A stretch of 64,000 nt of DNA from Trichobilharzia regenti (Eukaryota; Platyhelminthes; Trematoda; Strigeidida; Schistosomatidae): NCBI GenBank assembly GCA_944472135.2, contig OX235265.1, positions 53,765,112-53,829,111 of the forward strand, in the 5' to 3' direction. The notes under the pieces were generated by a model. It did not search any database. It was not told where the DNA came from and saw only the letters and a program-made list of their open reading frames with translations. Shown in pieces: positions 11,266 through 23,073 of the stretch (position 1 is its first letter; the number at the start of each line of letters is the position of its first letter). The position numbers and the translations under genes were made by a program.

Positions 11266-12686
11266 TACAAAGAACTTAACAAAATAGCAGTTACTATTCT
11301 CTGCTCACCAAGTAGAGATTCAGCACAAATAGTATGTTGAAAAATAATTAGTCTAACAATAATTTGCTTGTTTAGTGATTGAACTATGCACTTTGTGCTT
11401 TCAATTAATAATCAGTGATGCAATGCAATTCCCATGCAATCACCCGAAATACAAAGGAAATGTTATTACAATGAATGATCAGTGTCAACATTATGTTCGA
11501 AAATATACATTATAAACAGTGTGATAGAGCTATGATGAGTTTGTTTTTGGGTTCCATGCAAGTAGATGTTTTCGTGGTAAAATGTTTCCCTAAAATACAC
11601 AAATGCTAGGCTCAGTTCCCGCAGAAAAATTGCACAGATGAAGAAAACGTATAAGCTAAAAGAAACATTGCGAAAATTAGCTATCCAGAGAATTTCCGAA
11701 GAAACTACTTAGTTAGACCTGTGAAAAGTAGGTGATGGATACCACAAATAATGAAATGTCTTTTGTTGGATAAATTTAGAAAGGCACCGCGGTGATATTT
11801 AATAGTGTAGACTAAACAGATAAGTTGAGAAAATCTTCGCTTCAGATAGGGTGGTAGTCACCCTCTCGACTACGGTGAAACAAGAATAGACCACCGATGA
11901 CGGCCTTTTCAGTGTTTACCTGTCTATCCCACTGATGCTTTAAAAAATTACACAAGCACCACTCTGTGAGATTTTCGCATGTATGTCCTTATTTTATTCA
12001 TTTCTTTTCTCCGTTGCTTTCCATGATAAACCTTTTTCTAAATATTTATGAATTCATATAATCTCTCTCAAGTACATTAACATTGGTAATTTTCCTAGGT
12101 AAACCCAACATTTCTCATATATGTTAGGTACAGTGGTGGGATACCATGGAACTGACAAACAGACGAATTCCTGAAAATATGTCTTTTCTGGGCTTTTTGT
12201 TCTTTGGTTTCCAATGTTTCGATGTATATTTTTCAAGATTAAGAAAGGCCGTATTTTTGTTGATTATCAATTCACAAAAGTGTTATTCAGCTATTCTGTC
12301 TCAAATTCCTATTGATTGTAAAATTTGAATGATAATCAAGTTTAACTACCTACTATTTAATCTCCTAATTCAACAGTTCGGTTTCACCTGCTACCAAACA
12401 GTTCCTCGCATAATTTTATTGTCTTTACTATCTGTTACATCCAAACATTATAGAACTAATTATCAAGTCTAAGGACAAATTTGTTGAAAAAAAGTTCCCA
12501 CAAATTACCATATTCAGTATGGAATAAAATAAAACATTTTAGCGGCCATTTTCAAACACAGTATGTATGTTCTGCTCCTTTATATAAGAGATCTTGAGCG
12601 TCTCATCTGACATTGTGTAATATTTATATGTCGAAATTATCAAATAATTTCCGGTATATGCATACTTATGGTTAATAGTACAGGCA

Positions 12687-12751
<65 letters not shown>

Positions 12752-13039
12752 TATCACTGCACGTAATTATATCCTTCAGATAATATGATACTTAAGAAAC
12801 TTACCACTTTCTTCAGGTTTTACCTGCGATGCGGGAAATTGAGTGAGCAGTTTCAGTGCGACCTAATTTCAATCAAATAAAATTCTAGCAACAATGTTCT
12901 TAATTACGATGAATTCTTTCTATGTCTTTTTTTCGTACAATTGATCCTGACAGCTGCGTTATGATGTTAATTGCAAGATCATTCGTAAAACGTCACACAA
13001 TCAAGGGTATCGACTGAAATTCTTACTTACACTCACACT
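11266..13039. other. AT-rich intergenic sequence
   Basis: No gene or dispersed repeat was recognised, apart from the AT microsatellite listed separately. Confidence 0.45.
12691..12748. repeat. (AT)n microsatellite, about 29 units
   Basis: Uninterrupted alternating AT over 58 bases. A length-variable marker is likely, and assembly of the exact length may be uncertain. Confidence 0.95.
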
Positions 13040-14665
13040 TGAACAAAGCAGTCAGCGTATTTCAAGGATGCAGTCTTCCGTGCCTGGTCTGTCTGGCCGG
13101 ATTCAACATAGAACTTGGCACCGAAGTGCAGCAGTTCGAGTTGCCACGTCCCAAATAGCACACAAAGGTAGACAAGAAGATGAGTGAAGAGAATTAATAG
13201 AGTTTCACAAGTATAAGAGTGAAACAGAATGGGTAAGGGTAGAAAGGAATATGAAAGATTACAGAGACTGAATACATCTGCGCTGGCCATTGACAACGAT
13301 TTTGAGCCATGTCACCTATTGTCTCTAGCCATTGATTCCTAGAGTCCCGAGGGCCCCAACCCGGGAGTCTGCATCTCCCTACCTGACTCAGTTTAACTGT
13401 CAAGGATTTCATGGATTGATGAAGCCATGTTTTTGTTTGGCCACCACTTACTCTTTTCCCACCTGCACCACCTATATCAGCTAGTAACGCCAGTCGGGTG
13501 GGGGAGGCGATGGTTAAGCATGCGTAGCACGTGACCTAGCCATCTCAATCTATGTAACTTTATAGCCTCATCGATTGATTTACCCTCTTTTCCCAACACT
13601 CTACGCCTAACGTCAGCATTTCTTACCTTGCGAAACCACCTAACGTGAGACAGAGATCGCAGACATCTATGATCGAAAGCAGTCAACCTTTTCATGTCTT
13701 CAACGCGTATTGGCCATGTTTCAGAGCCATAGAGAAGGACGGAGCGAACTGCTGAGCAGTACACACGTCCTTTGGTTGATAACCGGATGTCACGCCTCCG
13801 CCAGAGGTGGTGTAAGTCAGCGAAAGCAGCTCGAGCTTTTTGGATCCTTGCTGAAATTTCATCGCCAATCAGTCCGTTGGTGCTAATACAACTTCCCAAA
13901 TAGGTGAAGTGGTCAACATGTTCTATCAATTCACTCCCTATGACTAAGCTAGGAGTTGACGTGGTCCAGTCCTGTAGCAGCATCTTACATTTTCCAGGGG
14001 CGAATCGCATGCCAAACATACGAAGGTGTTTAGAAGACTCTGCATTTTGTCAGCATCTTCCCCTAACAGGACTATGTCGTCTGCATATTCTAAGTCCATA
14101 AGACTATTCCCTGGTAACAAGTCGATTCCTAAGTCATTACGTTCAGTTAAGGATACTTCCATTAGCATATCTATGTTGAAGTTAAACAGAAATGGGGAAA
14201 GTGGACATCCCTGTCGGACACCACTGGTTGTTACCAATTCAGATGACAATTCCCCATAAGCCCTTACACGACTACGTGAGTTTGAATAGAGTGCCTTGAT
14301 TAGTGCAATGTACTTTCTTGGCACTCCCTTCACAGTCAGACATTGCCATAGTACCTTTCGATCCACTGAGTCGAATGCCGCCTTCAAGTCAAGAAATATG
14401 GCAATTGTTGGACGCCGAAAAGTGTGTCTGTGTTGTAGAATCTGTCGAAGAGTAAAGATATGATCTATGCACCCTCTACCTGGTCTAAAGCCTGCCTGAT
14501 TTTCCCTCGTCTGTCCCTTCCGAGTTCTGCTTAGTCTATACATGATTACTGAGCCTAGGATTTTAGAGAATATGTTCGTTAGGCTGATCCCCCTATGATT
14601 ATCACACAAGGACTTGTTTCTCTTCTTGAATATCGGTATATATCCGTGCCACTGAAACAAAACCT
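13040..14665 (-). mobile_element. Non-LTR retrotransposon (LINE-A), 5'-truncated and frameshifted
   Basis: Minus-strand second copy of the family at 8653-9985. It starts further upstream in the reverse transcriptase, with HRGISLTNIFSKIL and ENQAGFRPGRGCIDHIF (fingers). Motif A FLDLKAAFDSVDR, motif B TSGVRQGCPLSPFLFNF and motif C LEYADDIVLLGED all follow. A frameshift falls near 14020-14040, just after motif C; the second frame continues with MFGMRFAPGKCKMLLQDW to about 13477. Further C-terminal codons (RCRLPGWGPRDSRNQW, DMAQNRCQW) lie in a third frame near 13290-13390. The 3' tail reaches about 13040. Catalytic residues look intact, so the frameshifts are the disabling changes. Confidence 0.85.
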
Positions 14666-15288
14666 TTTGTTAGCAGCCACAAATCCCTTTCAATTTGTTC
14701 CAAATCGGTAAAATTAGTAAGCCTGCCTACCACTAGAGTGACAAAATAAATATTACAGTACACAGTAATCTTCGGACACTGACACAAAAGTGCTATCGTC
14801 AAAACAACCAATTCACGATCCATTCATCACACTACAACTTGTGAATAACAAACTAAGGGATAAGATCCATAAGAAACACCGTTTGCAAGTACCCAAGTGA
14901 CTTTCTCAGACTGGTCATATTTGGAATGCCTGCAATTGTGTGCTAAAATATTTTTTCACGACAAATCTCACAGTGTAAATGCAGATGAATTTTCAACCTA
15001 CCTGTCCATTATGATGATGCTGACGGACTTGCTTAAACGACGCAAAGTATATGATTGCTGTTATGCACTAAAAGGGTATATCACTAAAGTGGTTGAGTTC
15101 TCCACTGCCTAATGTCAAGAAAATGACGTGTGCGAAACATGTATTTTGCATACTGCATTAACTGTGAATGTTCGAGTTGCATGTAGCGGTTCGTGATATG
15201 ATGACATTTTCAAATGCAGTTGTTCTATACTTCTTGGATAACAAACTTTTCAACTTTGAAGGTATTGGATTTTGTATGGATTTCGTTT
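14666..15288. other. No recognised gene
   Basis: Contains a 71-codon open frame (14897-15112) without recognisable motifs; not supported as a gene. Confidence 0.4.
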
Positions 15289-15424
15289 GACTGGATGGAG
15301 AATTTCATCATGAGCTGATATTAGTTAGAGAATCATTAGAAATCTGGGAGTACTGAACATCTGTTTCGTTATCCAATGGTTCTCTAAATGCTGTCAGCTC
15401 ATGATGAAATCCTCTATCCAATCA
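15289..15424. mobile_element. SINE-1 derived fold-back repeat
   Basis: Imperfect inverted repeat: left arm about 15289-15338 and right arm about 15373-15424, both with a TTCATCATGAGCTGA core and GTTAGAGAATCATT-type sequence. The same terminal sequence ends the SINE-1 copies near 19085 and 42655. No tRNA-like head or ribozyme core remains. Confidence 0.6.
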
Positions 15425-18366
15425 AAATTTTCAATTATTTTTCAACATGCAATTCGCAGCAGCTAAATATCCAGTCTAGATAGTAACACAGAAAAAATGT
15501 TTTTGAGTTATTTTTTATCCCTAAACCTCTCAAAGTGTAAAACTTCAAAAACATTTTTCCTGTGGCATTATACTGCTGATAGGTTAATTATAATTTAGAA
15601 ATATTTCTGTGTCCAGTGTTATGGTTTATGAAAGCGTCTCAGAAATGGAGTTTTGGAGTAAGATGCATTGTAATAATAAGCTTTTATAACACTTTGTGTT
15701 CGAGCATTGATGAGTTGGATGAAAGAATGATTTTTTGGTGTTTTAATCCAGGACTTCTCACTGAATACTCCTTAGTCAAACGCACTCAATCTAGGTGATT
15801 CATTGTGATACACCGAAACTTAAAGTATCGCAGGGTAGTGAGCCAAAAGAGAAATGTCTTGTTCACGAGAACAAAGACTCATTTAATAAACAAAGAATCC
15901 ACAGTGTTATAAGAAAAAACTAATAATCATTTCCAAAAATGAATTGCCAGTAGTAACAACTTATGAAATACAGAATTATAAGACAGCAAAAGCAGGATTA
16001 ATAAAGTAGTTTGGTTTGTACCACAAGAATGGATATCCTTTTACAGTTTCTACACTGATAAACAGTAATCTGCTCAAATCACCTGGCTACTTAGTTCTTC
16101 AGACCACCAGAATACATCATATTTACGTCATTTCATTCTGTGGTAATCACCCATTTACCTCCATGTATCACTATCAATGCTGACTCACACTTCTAGATGC
16201 ATTTCTACCGACCGCTATAAATCCTTTTGAAGACAACAGTGAGGAAACATTGCAGAATAATGTGCCATTCTTTAAATATGACACTATTGCTACAGAACAA
16301 CACATATAAGAGAACAATAATGTTTTCAGTTAGTTCTCATCATTTGTAATATACATAACTTTAGAAATAAATATTAAGTAAAAACCAGTCATGGTGATTT
16401 GTGCATATAAATTGTGTAATTAGCTATACTGATAGTAATTCTGTTAATAGCAAATATGAAAAGTGGGGCGATTTATAATAACAAGAATGGTGAAGAACAG
16501 CCTGATTGCCTTAAATGATCCATAGTTGGTCGTTGTATTACTTGAAGATTTTGTATGAGGAGTAAACACTTTGCAATAAAATATACTGAAAATAAATGTA
16601 CTATTAGTTACCACTTATTTGTGAAATCGAATTTAAAACATGACAAAATAAAAATTGATTTCCGCAGTTGAAAGGTATCTCTTTGTCGTTTTCATATAGT
16701 TTACTTCACACCAATATTGTCATTATTATTTTTCATTCTTTCGATTTACACTTAGCTTACCTTGTCCCTATTATTTAATTGCCGTTCACTATTTTACCAC
16801 TTTATTTTAATATTATATTTGCTATTTATCAGCTCTTGAATTTACATTCAACGTGCCCGCATTGTTTACCTATATTTTTGTAGTATTTATGATTGTGTCA
16901 CATTAGTGAATATAACTCACCTCTTCTAAGACATATATTGTTCATTGGTTATTCACATTTTATCTTATTTTCTTAATGATTTTGCGTTTTATATTCATTC
17001 AGTTGATAATCTTAGTCAACGTACTATTATTCCATCGTATGCTTGTAACTCAAAGATATCTCTTCTGTCTTGGATGGAGTGAATCTCTGAGAAGAAATTG
17101 ACCAGATGTGTTGTAAATATATCAGGCTTTATTGTCCCTGAAACCAAAGGTTGGAACAGTATTTCATTAATATGGGTTTGATTCCTCCAGAATTCCTCTA
17201 ATAATATTTACAGGCATGATAATTTATAAGCATTTTTTGATTACAGAAGTCAAAAATATCCTCTAAAAAAGACATCAAAGAAGCTGTCTTTGTTCTTTTC
17301 ATATTTAACTTCACAAATATCTACCTGAATATATCAGCTGATGTTAACTTAATAAATTTACTGTGACCAAATGTGCTCATTTTGTAGACATCATGTTCAA
17401 TGATAAAACTTAACAGGCTAATATGTTTCGAAGCGGCATAAGAGCCGCCATCAAATCAAACCTTCTTTGGTTTATCGTTTTCCGATTGCTTTGTCCAAGT
17501 TTCGTTATTAACTGCAATCAGCTTCACATTTCTTCAAGTCAAAAGCAAAACTAAACCAGTCCGATGCTTATTATTATAAAAAGGGTTTATAAAGGTAAAC
17601 AGATTTTAACACACTCACTATAATTTTTTTCTATTCTATGAATTTAAAAGGACTTTATTCATATGTAACCGCTGTCTCAGCTCATAACTACATATTATCT
17701 TTTATATTCTCCTCTTTTAACGAATGTCTGGATCACATAAACAGACCTCCTGAATGTTTGCGTTTCAACGAAATCTTTAAAGAATATTCACTGCTTTTAA
17801 TTTTATTTATTTTTAAGATTACACTGAGAATAAAATACTTTTAAGTTTACATTTTGATATATTCCTTGGAGCACATTAAAAGTTTCTCCTGTATTGAACA
17901 AATAAAAACCAAAGCTGTTAATAACTATTTCTTAAGCAATACAGAATTCCTCCCTCTAGTTTATTGAAATATTTGAAGCAAAGTACATTTGTACTCTAAT
18001 AATCATTACTATTCACTCACATTTCATGCAATTCAAGAAAAACGCATCTCTGTAGGTTGCTGTCTGAATTTTATACTTTCGTCTTCTACTCTCAATTATG
18101 AAACATTTGTTTCTGCGTATTTAACAGAGATATACTAAACTACATTCAGCTCGCTAGATAAGAATAATGAATTTTCCGTAGTTTATACGTAACATAAAAC
18201 CTTATCTGAGAGGAATCTCCCTTCTACAAATTTGTACTTTTTTGACTCTAGTAGTAATAGTCAAAGTATAACTGCGTTCAGAATTCAGTCGATGAATCCT
18301 CATTTCAGTATTTATCCAACAAATTTAGGCAGCAACAATTTTTATACTAGGATACTACCACCAAAT
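15425..18366. other. Long AT-rich stretch with no recognised gene
   Basis: Short open frames (15616-15798, 17638-17844) lack family resemblance and are no longer than expected by chance. No RNA gene or familiar repeat was seen. It could be intron or intergenic DNA. Confidence 0.45.
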
Positions 18367-18494
18367 TAAGTTTATTTTAAATATCACACAGTGATGAAAT
18401 ATTAACGAATGCATAACGTTTAGAGCACAAATCATTGCTCATAATCATATCAATTTAGTCACATGGTTTCACAATTTGTTTTATATATATTTTC
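18367..18494 (-). repeat. Left arm of a 128-bp perfect inverted repeat
   Basis: Reverse complement of 19136-19263 with no mismatch seen. The right arm runs straight into a PLE 5' end, so this left arm is an inverted copy of the PLE leader (pseudo-LTR). The 641-base spacer contains a SINE-1 copy. Confidence 0.85.
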
Positions 18495-18779
18495 TCTCTC
18501 TATCCACCTTCCTCTTATCGTTTGTCACCACTTTCTATGTCTCCGGTATAGGCGTTGTGTCATTCCGACTGCCCGTGTGCGGCATTAAGCCGATAATTAA
18601 AGATTAGTTGATTAACCCCTCTCTCCACCTAACTACGTTACTTTTTGATACTCTCACACTGTCCTATCCTGTTTTGCATGTAATCACTCCTAAACCGGAA
18701 ATATAGAAAGTGGAAGGTGGATAGAGAGAAAGAAAGAGAGAAAAAATCTGATGCTCACTAACGACCAGCCCTAATCAAG

Positions 18780-19115
18780 CAGTTGCCTGGGGTTTTAGTG
18801 GGAAGCCGTGACCATTAGGCCACGGCAGGTTGAAGGTGAGGCAGTAACTCATAGAAGAAGACATTGCAAAGTGGTCGCGCTATGTCATGAATTGGCAGAA
18901 GTTAGAATTCACGGGCCATCGTATCGGCTCCCAGTGGTTTAATGGTCTACGAGCTCGCCTTGTAACCAGAAGGGTTCGAACCCTGGCGGTGGGTGCGTCC
19001 TGCCTAGGAGTCCCAAACTAGGACGAAAAACAGCTGTTCAGTACTCGTAGGTCTTTCAATGGTTCTCTAACTGATGTCAGCTCATGATGGAATCCTTCAA
19101 CCAATCAAACAAATT
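18780..19115 (+). mobile_element. tRNA-derived SINE-1 (Sm-alpha-like) with hammerhead remnant
   Basis: A tRNA-like unit with an A-box region (CAGTGGTTTAATGGTCTACGA) and B box (GGGTTCGAACCC) would supply the internal RNA polymerase III promoter. It is followed by GCGTC, CTG and GTCC-CAAACTA-GGAC-GAAA (19010-19028), the stem II and GAAA of a hammerhead ribozyme. The CTGATGA strand is damaged (CTGCCTAGGA). The tail ends with ATGGTTCTCTAACTGATG and a TCAGCTCATGATGG motif. Sm-alpha is a schistosome tRNA-related SINE known to carry a hammerhead; assignment to it is by this architecture. Confidence 0.7.
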
Positions 19116-19135
19116 CCCCACAAAAACCAATACTT

Positions 19136-19263
19136 GAAAATATATATAAAACAAATTGTGAAACCATGTGACTAAATTGATATGATTATGAGCAATGATT
19201 TGTGCTCTAAACGTTATGCATTCGTTAATATTTCATCACTGTGTGATATTTAAAATAAACTTA
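19136..19263 (+). repeat. Right arm of the 128-bp inverted repeat (PLE leader)
   Basis: Mirror of 18367-18494. It ends in CATCACTGTGTGATATTT and runs directly into the PLE 5' end. CTCACTGTGTGATAC occupies the same place before the PLE start near 51600. Confidence 0.8.
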
Positions 19264-19345
19264 TCTAATATGGAATTCCATTCTACCACAGTGCCCATGT
19301 TCTGCACTTAAGTTACTGGCATATTAATACTCGAATACAAGAGTT
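19264..19345 (+). pseudogene. PLE 5' end fragment with start codon
   Basis: ATGGAATTCCATTCTACC (about 19270) corresponds to ATGGAATTACTTACTACC at about 51641, which starts the N-terminal PLE fragment there. Similarity fades within about 70 bases, so only the start of the element is present. Confidence 0.5.
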
Positions 19346-20503
19346 TACAAATCGTATTTGCCCTTCAACTGTGAAATACGAGTGAAAAAGCATTCGATGC
19401 AAAAAGTTTAACATCTGTTGCAAAAGACCAATGAATGAATTATCATTATTTTTTTATTAATATTTCCCTGAATACATGCAAGGTATTATTATAGTAACAA
19501 AGGTAATTTGAAGTGTCGCCTGCAATCGCCGCATTTTGAGTCTCTCTAGATGGCAGTTAGAAATTATTTTGTGGTGACCTTTCGTTCACTTTGGAAGTGT
19601 AAATCTGAAAACGTAACGAAAACTAATACCAAGTTTTAAATTCACATGAATGTGAGTATAACAATGAGTAATTGCGACATTGTGTTCTGCCAAAACTACC
19701 ACATATATTCGTCTAATTGTACACTCTATAACAGACACAATTTTCTTCCACAATTTACCAACGGCTTTTGAGCTATAAAATATGAGTATGTAAAGTAGAA
19801 AATTTTTTAAGTACAAGCAAAATGTCCAGAAAATGGTCAATAACAGAACGTAGTTCTAAGAAAACTGAAGATTAAACGTCTCGGTACAGCAACCTCTAAT
19901 TTAACAATCTCAAGACACTGACTGTCCATATATAGTTAGACTTGAAAAATGGTTAATTCTCGTGCTACATATTTCTAGCTTCACTTGCTAACAGTTTTGA
20001 CCACTTGGTTCATCTTTAAAAATATCTGTGGAAAGTTAATTACAAAATAAACGCTCAATACCAGCATTCGTTCACTGAGAATTTTTTATACTCTGCAGTT
20101 TTGAATAGTTTACTTCGTTTTGCGTTTATTTACTCAATAAGTCAAGTTGCTGATTACAAAGGTGAAAACGTCATTTTTCTCCAGAATATCCAACATATGC
20201 TTTAACTTGTACTGTGAAAAGCAGCAAAAGACAATGCTGTTATGTTTGTATAGATATAAATGATTTTGATCTCGTTGTGACAGATGTTGTGCGTTTAAGT
20301 CCGAAAAACATTTATATTAATTTGCAGCATACATTATTAACAAGTGAAATATATTTCTACAAAAATACAGAAATAAGCATCACTTTAATTTTTCCATTAA
20401 ACGTAGTTTATGTATGTTAAAAATTATAAATGAATAATCTCTTCCAACTTTGGCAAAAGTGTAATAAGAGTACCAATATAGACTTTATTATCAACCAACC
20501 TAA
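19346..20503. other. No recognised gene
   Basis: AT-rich; short open frames only (such as 19586-19840 minus and 20214-20420 plus), none with a recognisable motif. Confidence 0.4.
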
Positions 20504-20690
20504 GTTAGAGATCACTGAAAACCAGAAAGCTCCGGACAATTGTTTCAACTTAGTTTTATACGCTTCAGTAGCGACCATCACAACCTCCCAGAGATTGAAG
20601 CCGAAACCTTCACGTTACTGGACAAAGCTCTTTGACTATTCAGCTGTAAAACAGTTGTCCAGTGCTCTCTGGTTTTCACTGAACTCTGAC
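20504..20690. mobile_element. SINE-1 related fold-back repeat
   Basis: Inverted arms about 20504-20545 and 20650-20690 share CACTGAAAACCAG and GGACAATTGTTT/AAACAGTTGTCC. This is the tail sequence of SINE-1 in both orientations. The middle has no tRNA-like box. The arms are more diverged than at 8172, suggesting an older copy. Confidence 0.5.
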
Positions 20691-21733
20691 TGACATTGAT
20701 TTGTGGCGAAATGTATTTTGAGATTATTTCTGAATTCCTACAGAAACGCATAATCTATGTATTAATACTAACTGTAATAATATTAGTACTAACTGTAATA
20801 TTTATTGATTAAAATAACCTGGCAATAATTTTTTCTTGCAGTCAGTGAATGAGAGGAAATATATGATTAGAAGGGATGACTAAAAGTGTGTCACTTCGGT
20901 AGTTTAGTACTGATACAGATCTAGTCGATTAAAAGAAGCATAAAATCACCCAACAAGAGAAGAACACCCACTTAAAGTAGAAACTTTTTATAGTATATAT
21001 CTTAGCAGTCACCAAATAATTAGTGTTTGTTCATTGTCACATGTACACAATTACATATACAGGAAGAAATGGTGATATCAAAGGTAATATATCGGTCAGT
21101 ATAGAATACGCTACTCAATCTAAAGGCTAGGTGTAAGGACGACAAGGCGATCAATACCCGTACAGGTGGATGAAATGACAACAAATCCTCCTGAGACACC
21201 CAGTCATTATCAAGATAATCTGAGAAGACTGTTATTATATTCATGGAGAATTAAAAAAGCTTACTTCATTGAAATGCTGGAGCTGAAAACATTGTCTTAG
21301 GAAGAAAATGAGACCTTCTCAAATAAACCATCGTGATCGAAGAAAACAGTAATACTAAGTCATCTATCTGGTATCCAAAGGTTCTCCATCACTAGTGAAA
21401 GATCTTTCATTGATCAACGTTAAAAACCTAGTTCTGTTCGCATTCAGTATTGCAGTCATCAAAAAACATGATGAAATGCTTCTTAATAACTTTGTGGTTA
21501 AGTCCACCTTAATTTATTATGAATTCGGCAGTTGTAATTAACCTGATGTTCGTTAAAAGCTAGATTGTCCTGATTTTATAATTTAAACTAGTTCGTTGGT
21601 ATAATAAACAACGAATCTTATTGATATAAGGATAAAACTTGGGCCTTGTGGTAGAGGGTAATTCCATTACCAAAACAAAATTCTATCCAAAATAGAGTCA
21701 ACAAATCTATTTTTATAAATGACTAAATGAAGA
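20691..21733. other. No recognised gene
   Basis: AT-rich, no coding or RNA feature recognised on either strand. Confidence 0.4.
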
Positions 21734-22036
21734 ATCTTTTCGATGATTTCATTCTCAAAAGCTGTACAACTGCATTTATGTACATCAGTTTACGTAGATA
21801 CAATCATTATTTAATTCTACATAGTAATGGAGATTAAGGGTAATAATAATTTTCAACTTGATATGAAAGTCTGAAGGCGTGAATATGCATTACAATTGGC
21901 TCATACCAAATTGAAAACTATTGATAGCTTTAATCTCCGTTATTACGTGGAATTAAATAATGATTGTCTTTATGTAAACTCATGTATATAAATGATATTG
22001 TATGGCTTTTGAGAATGAAATCACTGGAAAGATATC
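21734..22036. mobile_element. Fold-back (MITE-like) element
   Basis: Two imperfect inverted arms of about 130-145 bases (roughly 21734-21870 and 21890-22036) with a very short spacer. Paired landmarks are GATTTCATTCTCAAAAGC with its complement near 22010-22028, and AATCATTATTTAATTC with its complement near 21950-21966. No coding sequence. It does not resemble the SINE-1 fold-backs. Confidence 0.65.
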
Positions 22037-22193
22037 TATGATATATATATATATATAGTCAACAAAGGTTTCGAGGGTTAGTGTAATCAGTGGTGCGTGA
22101 ATCCTTAGTCCAACTTTGAGCTAGAAAGTTTTAAGAGTATCCTAATCGATTTCTGCCACCAGTTTAAGAAAACATTTATTTCCCGATACGAAT

Positions 22194-23073
22194 TTAAAAC
22201 AAGCAATAAAGGTTAATAAAGCAGGATTTAATGAATTCCTCGACACTTCAAACTGCATATATCAATTTGAGTGTGTTTGTGGCAGCAAATACATAGGCCA
22301 TACGGAAAGGCGATTGTCTACTCACATGATGGAGCATTTGCTAAAATGGTTGAAAACAGCTGAGTGCAAAGTGCCAAAATCCTCAATAACAAAACATCTT
22401 GTGGATTACGGACATGATATCGACGCGGTCAAGTCATTCACTATTGTCAGCATACAAAGAAACAAGAAGATGCTTGCAATTGCAGAGGCTTGTGCAATTC
22501 GAATTTATAAACTAGCTCTTTGTATACAAAAGGAGATGGTCATGACTCTGAATCTACCATGGTAATACGTCCTACTTATTATTCTCTACTTGTTATTACT
22601 ATTATCCTACTTGTTCTTCTTCTTATTGTTATTATTATTATTATCATTATTCTTGATTCATTTAAAACTATCCTTTATCAGTAGGATTATCTTAACTCAC
22701 TTCAACACTATTATTATTATTGTTATTAAAACTATTACTATTGATATTAGTCTGTTTGCAATTCTCGTTATATTCCCTAATGACTAATTATTTATCTAAG
22801 TGATGTAATTGAAGCGTAATGCAATTTATCTTGATTTGGATCTCTCATACTCTCTCTCCCCTTATCTATTTGAACATGACCTAGAAAACATTCTCACGTG
22901 TCTTTCTGCATGACTTATTCAATGTAGTTTGTTTACTTATCAGTCTTATATCTCTCAATGTAATTTCAGAAGTATATATATCCGTGCATGTAGAGTATTC
23001 AGCTGACGACTTCTACCGAAATTTGATTAATTCATTAAATCCTGCTTTATTAACCTTTATCGCTTGTTTTAAA
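22194..23073 (+). mobile_element. Truncated PLE with GIY-YIG domain and inverted ends
   Basis: A 46-base sequence at 22194-22239 is repeated inverted at 23029-23073 with one mismatch seen. Directly inside the left copy a frame begins TSNCIYQFECVCGSKYIG, the GIY-YIG core, then RRLSTHMMEHLL, SSITKHLVDYGHDID and IAEACAIRIYKLALCIQKE, ending in TLNLPW and a stop at 22565. Everything upstream (reverse transcriptase) is missing. The 3' tail, 22566-23028, has ATT-rich runs and is shared with the minus-strand copy at 44890-45925. The nuclease would cut DNA at the insertion site in an intact element. Confidence 0.8.
22999..23044 (+). ncRNA. Candidate hammerhead ribozyme core at the PLE terminus
   Basis: CTGACGA (23003-23009) and GAAA (23018-23021) are followed by AAATC (23037-23041). 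ATTT (23021-23024) can pair with AAAT (23037-23040) as helix III. CAG (23000-23002) can pair with CTG (23042-23044) as helix I. The weak point is helix II: the eight bases between the two core boxes form no good stem. Hammerheads at PLE ends are known in the literature; this one may be decayed. Confidence 0.35.
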
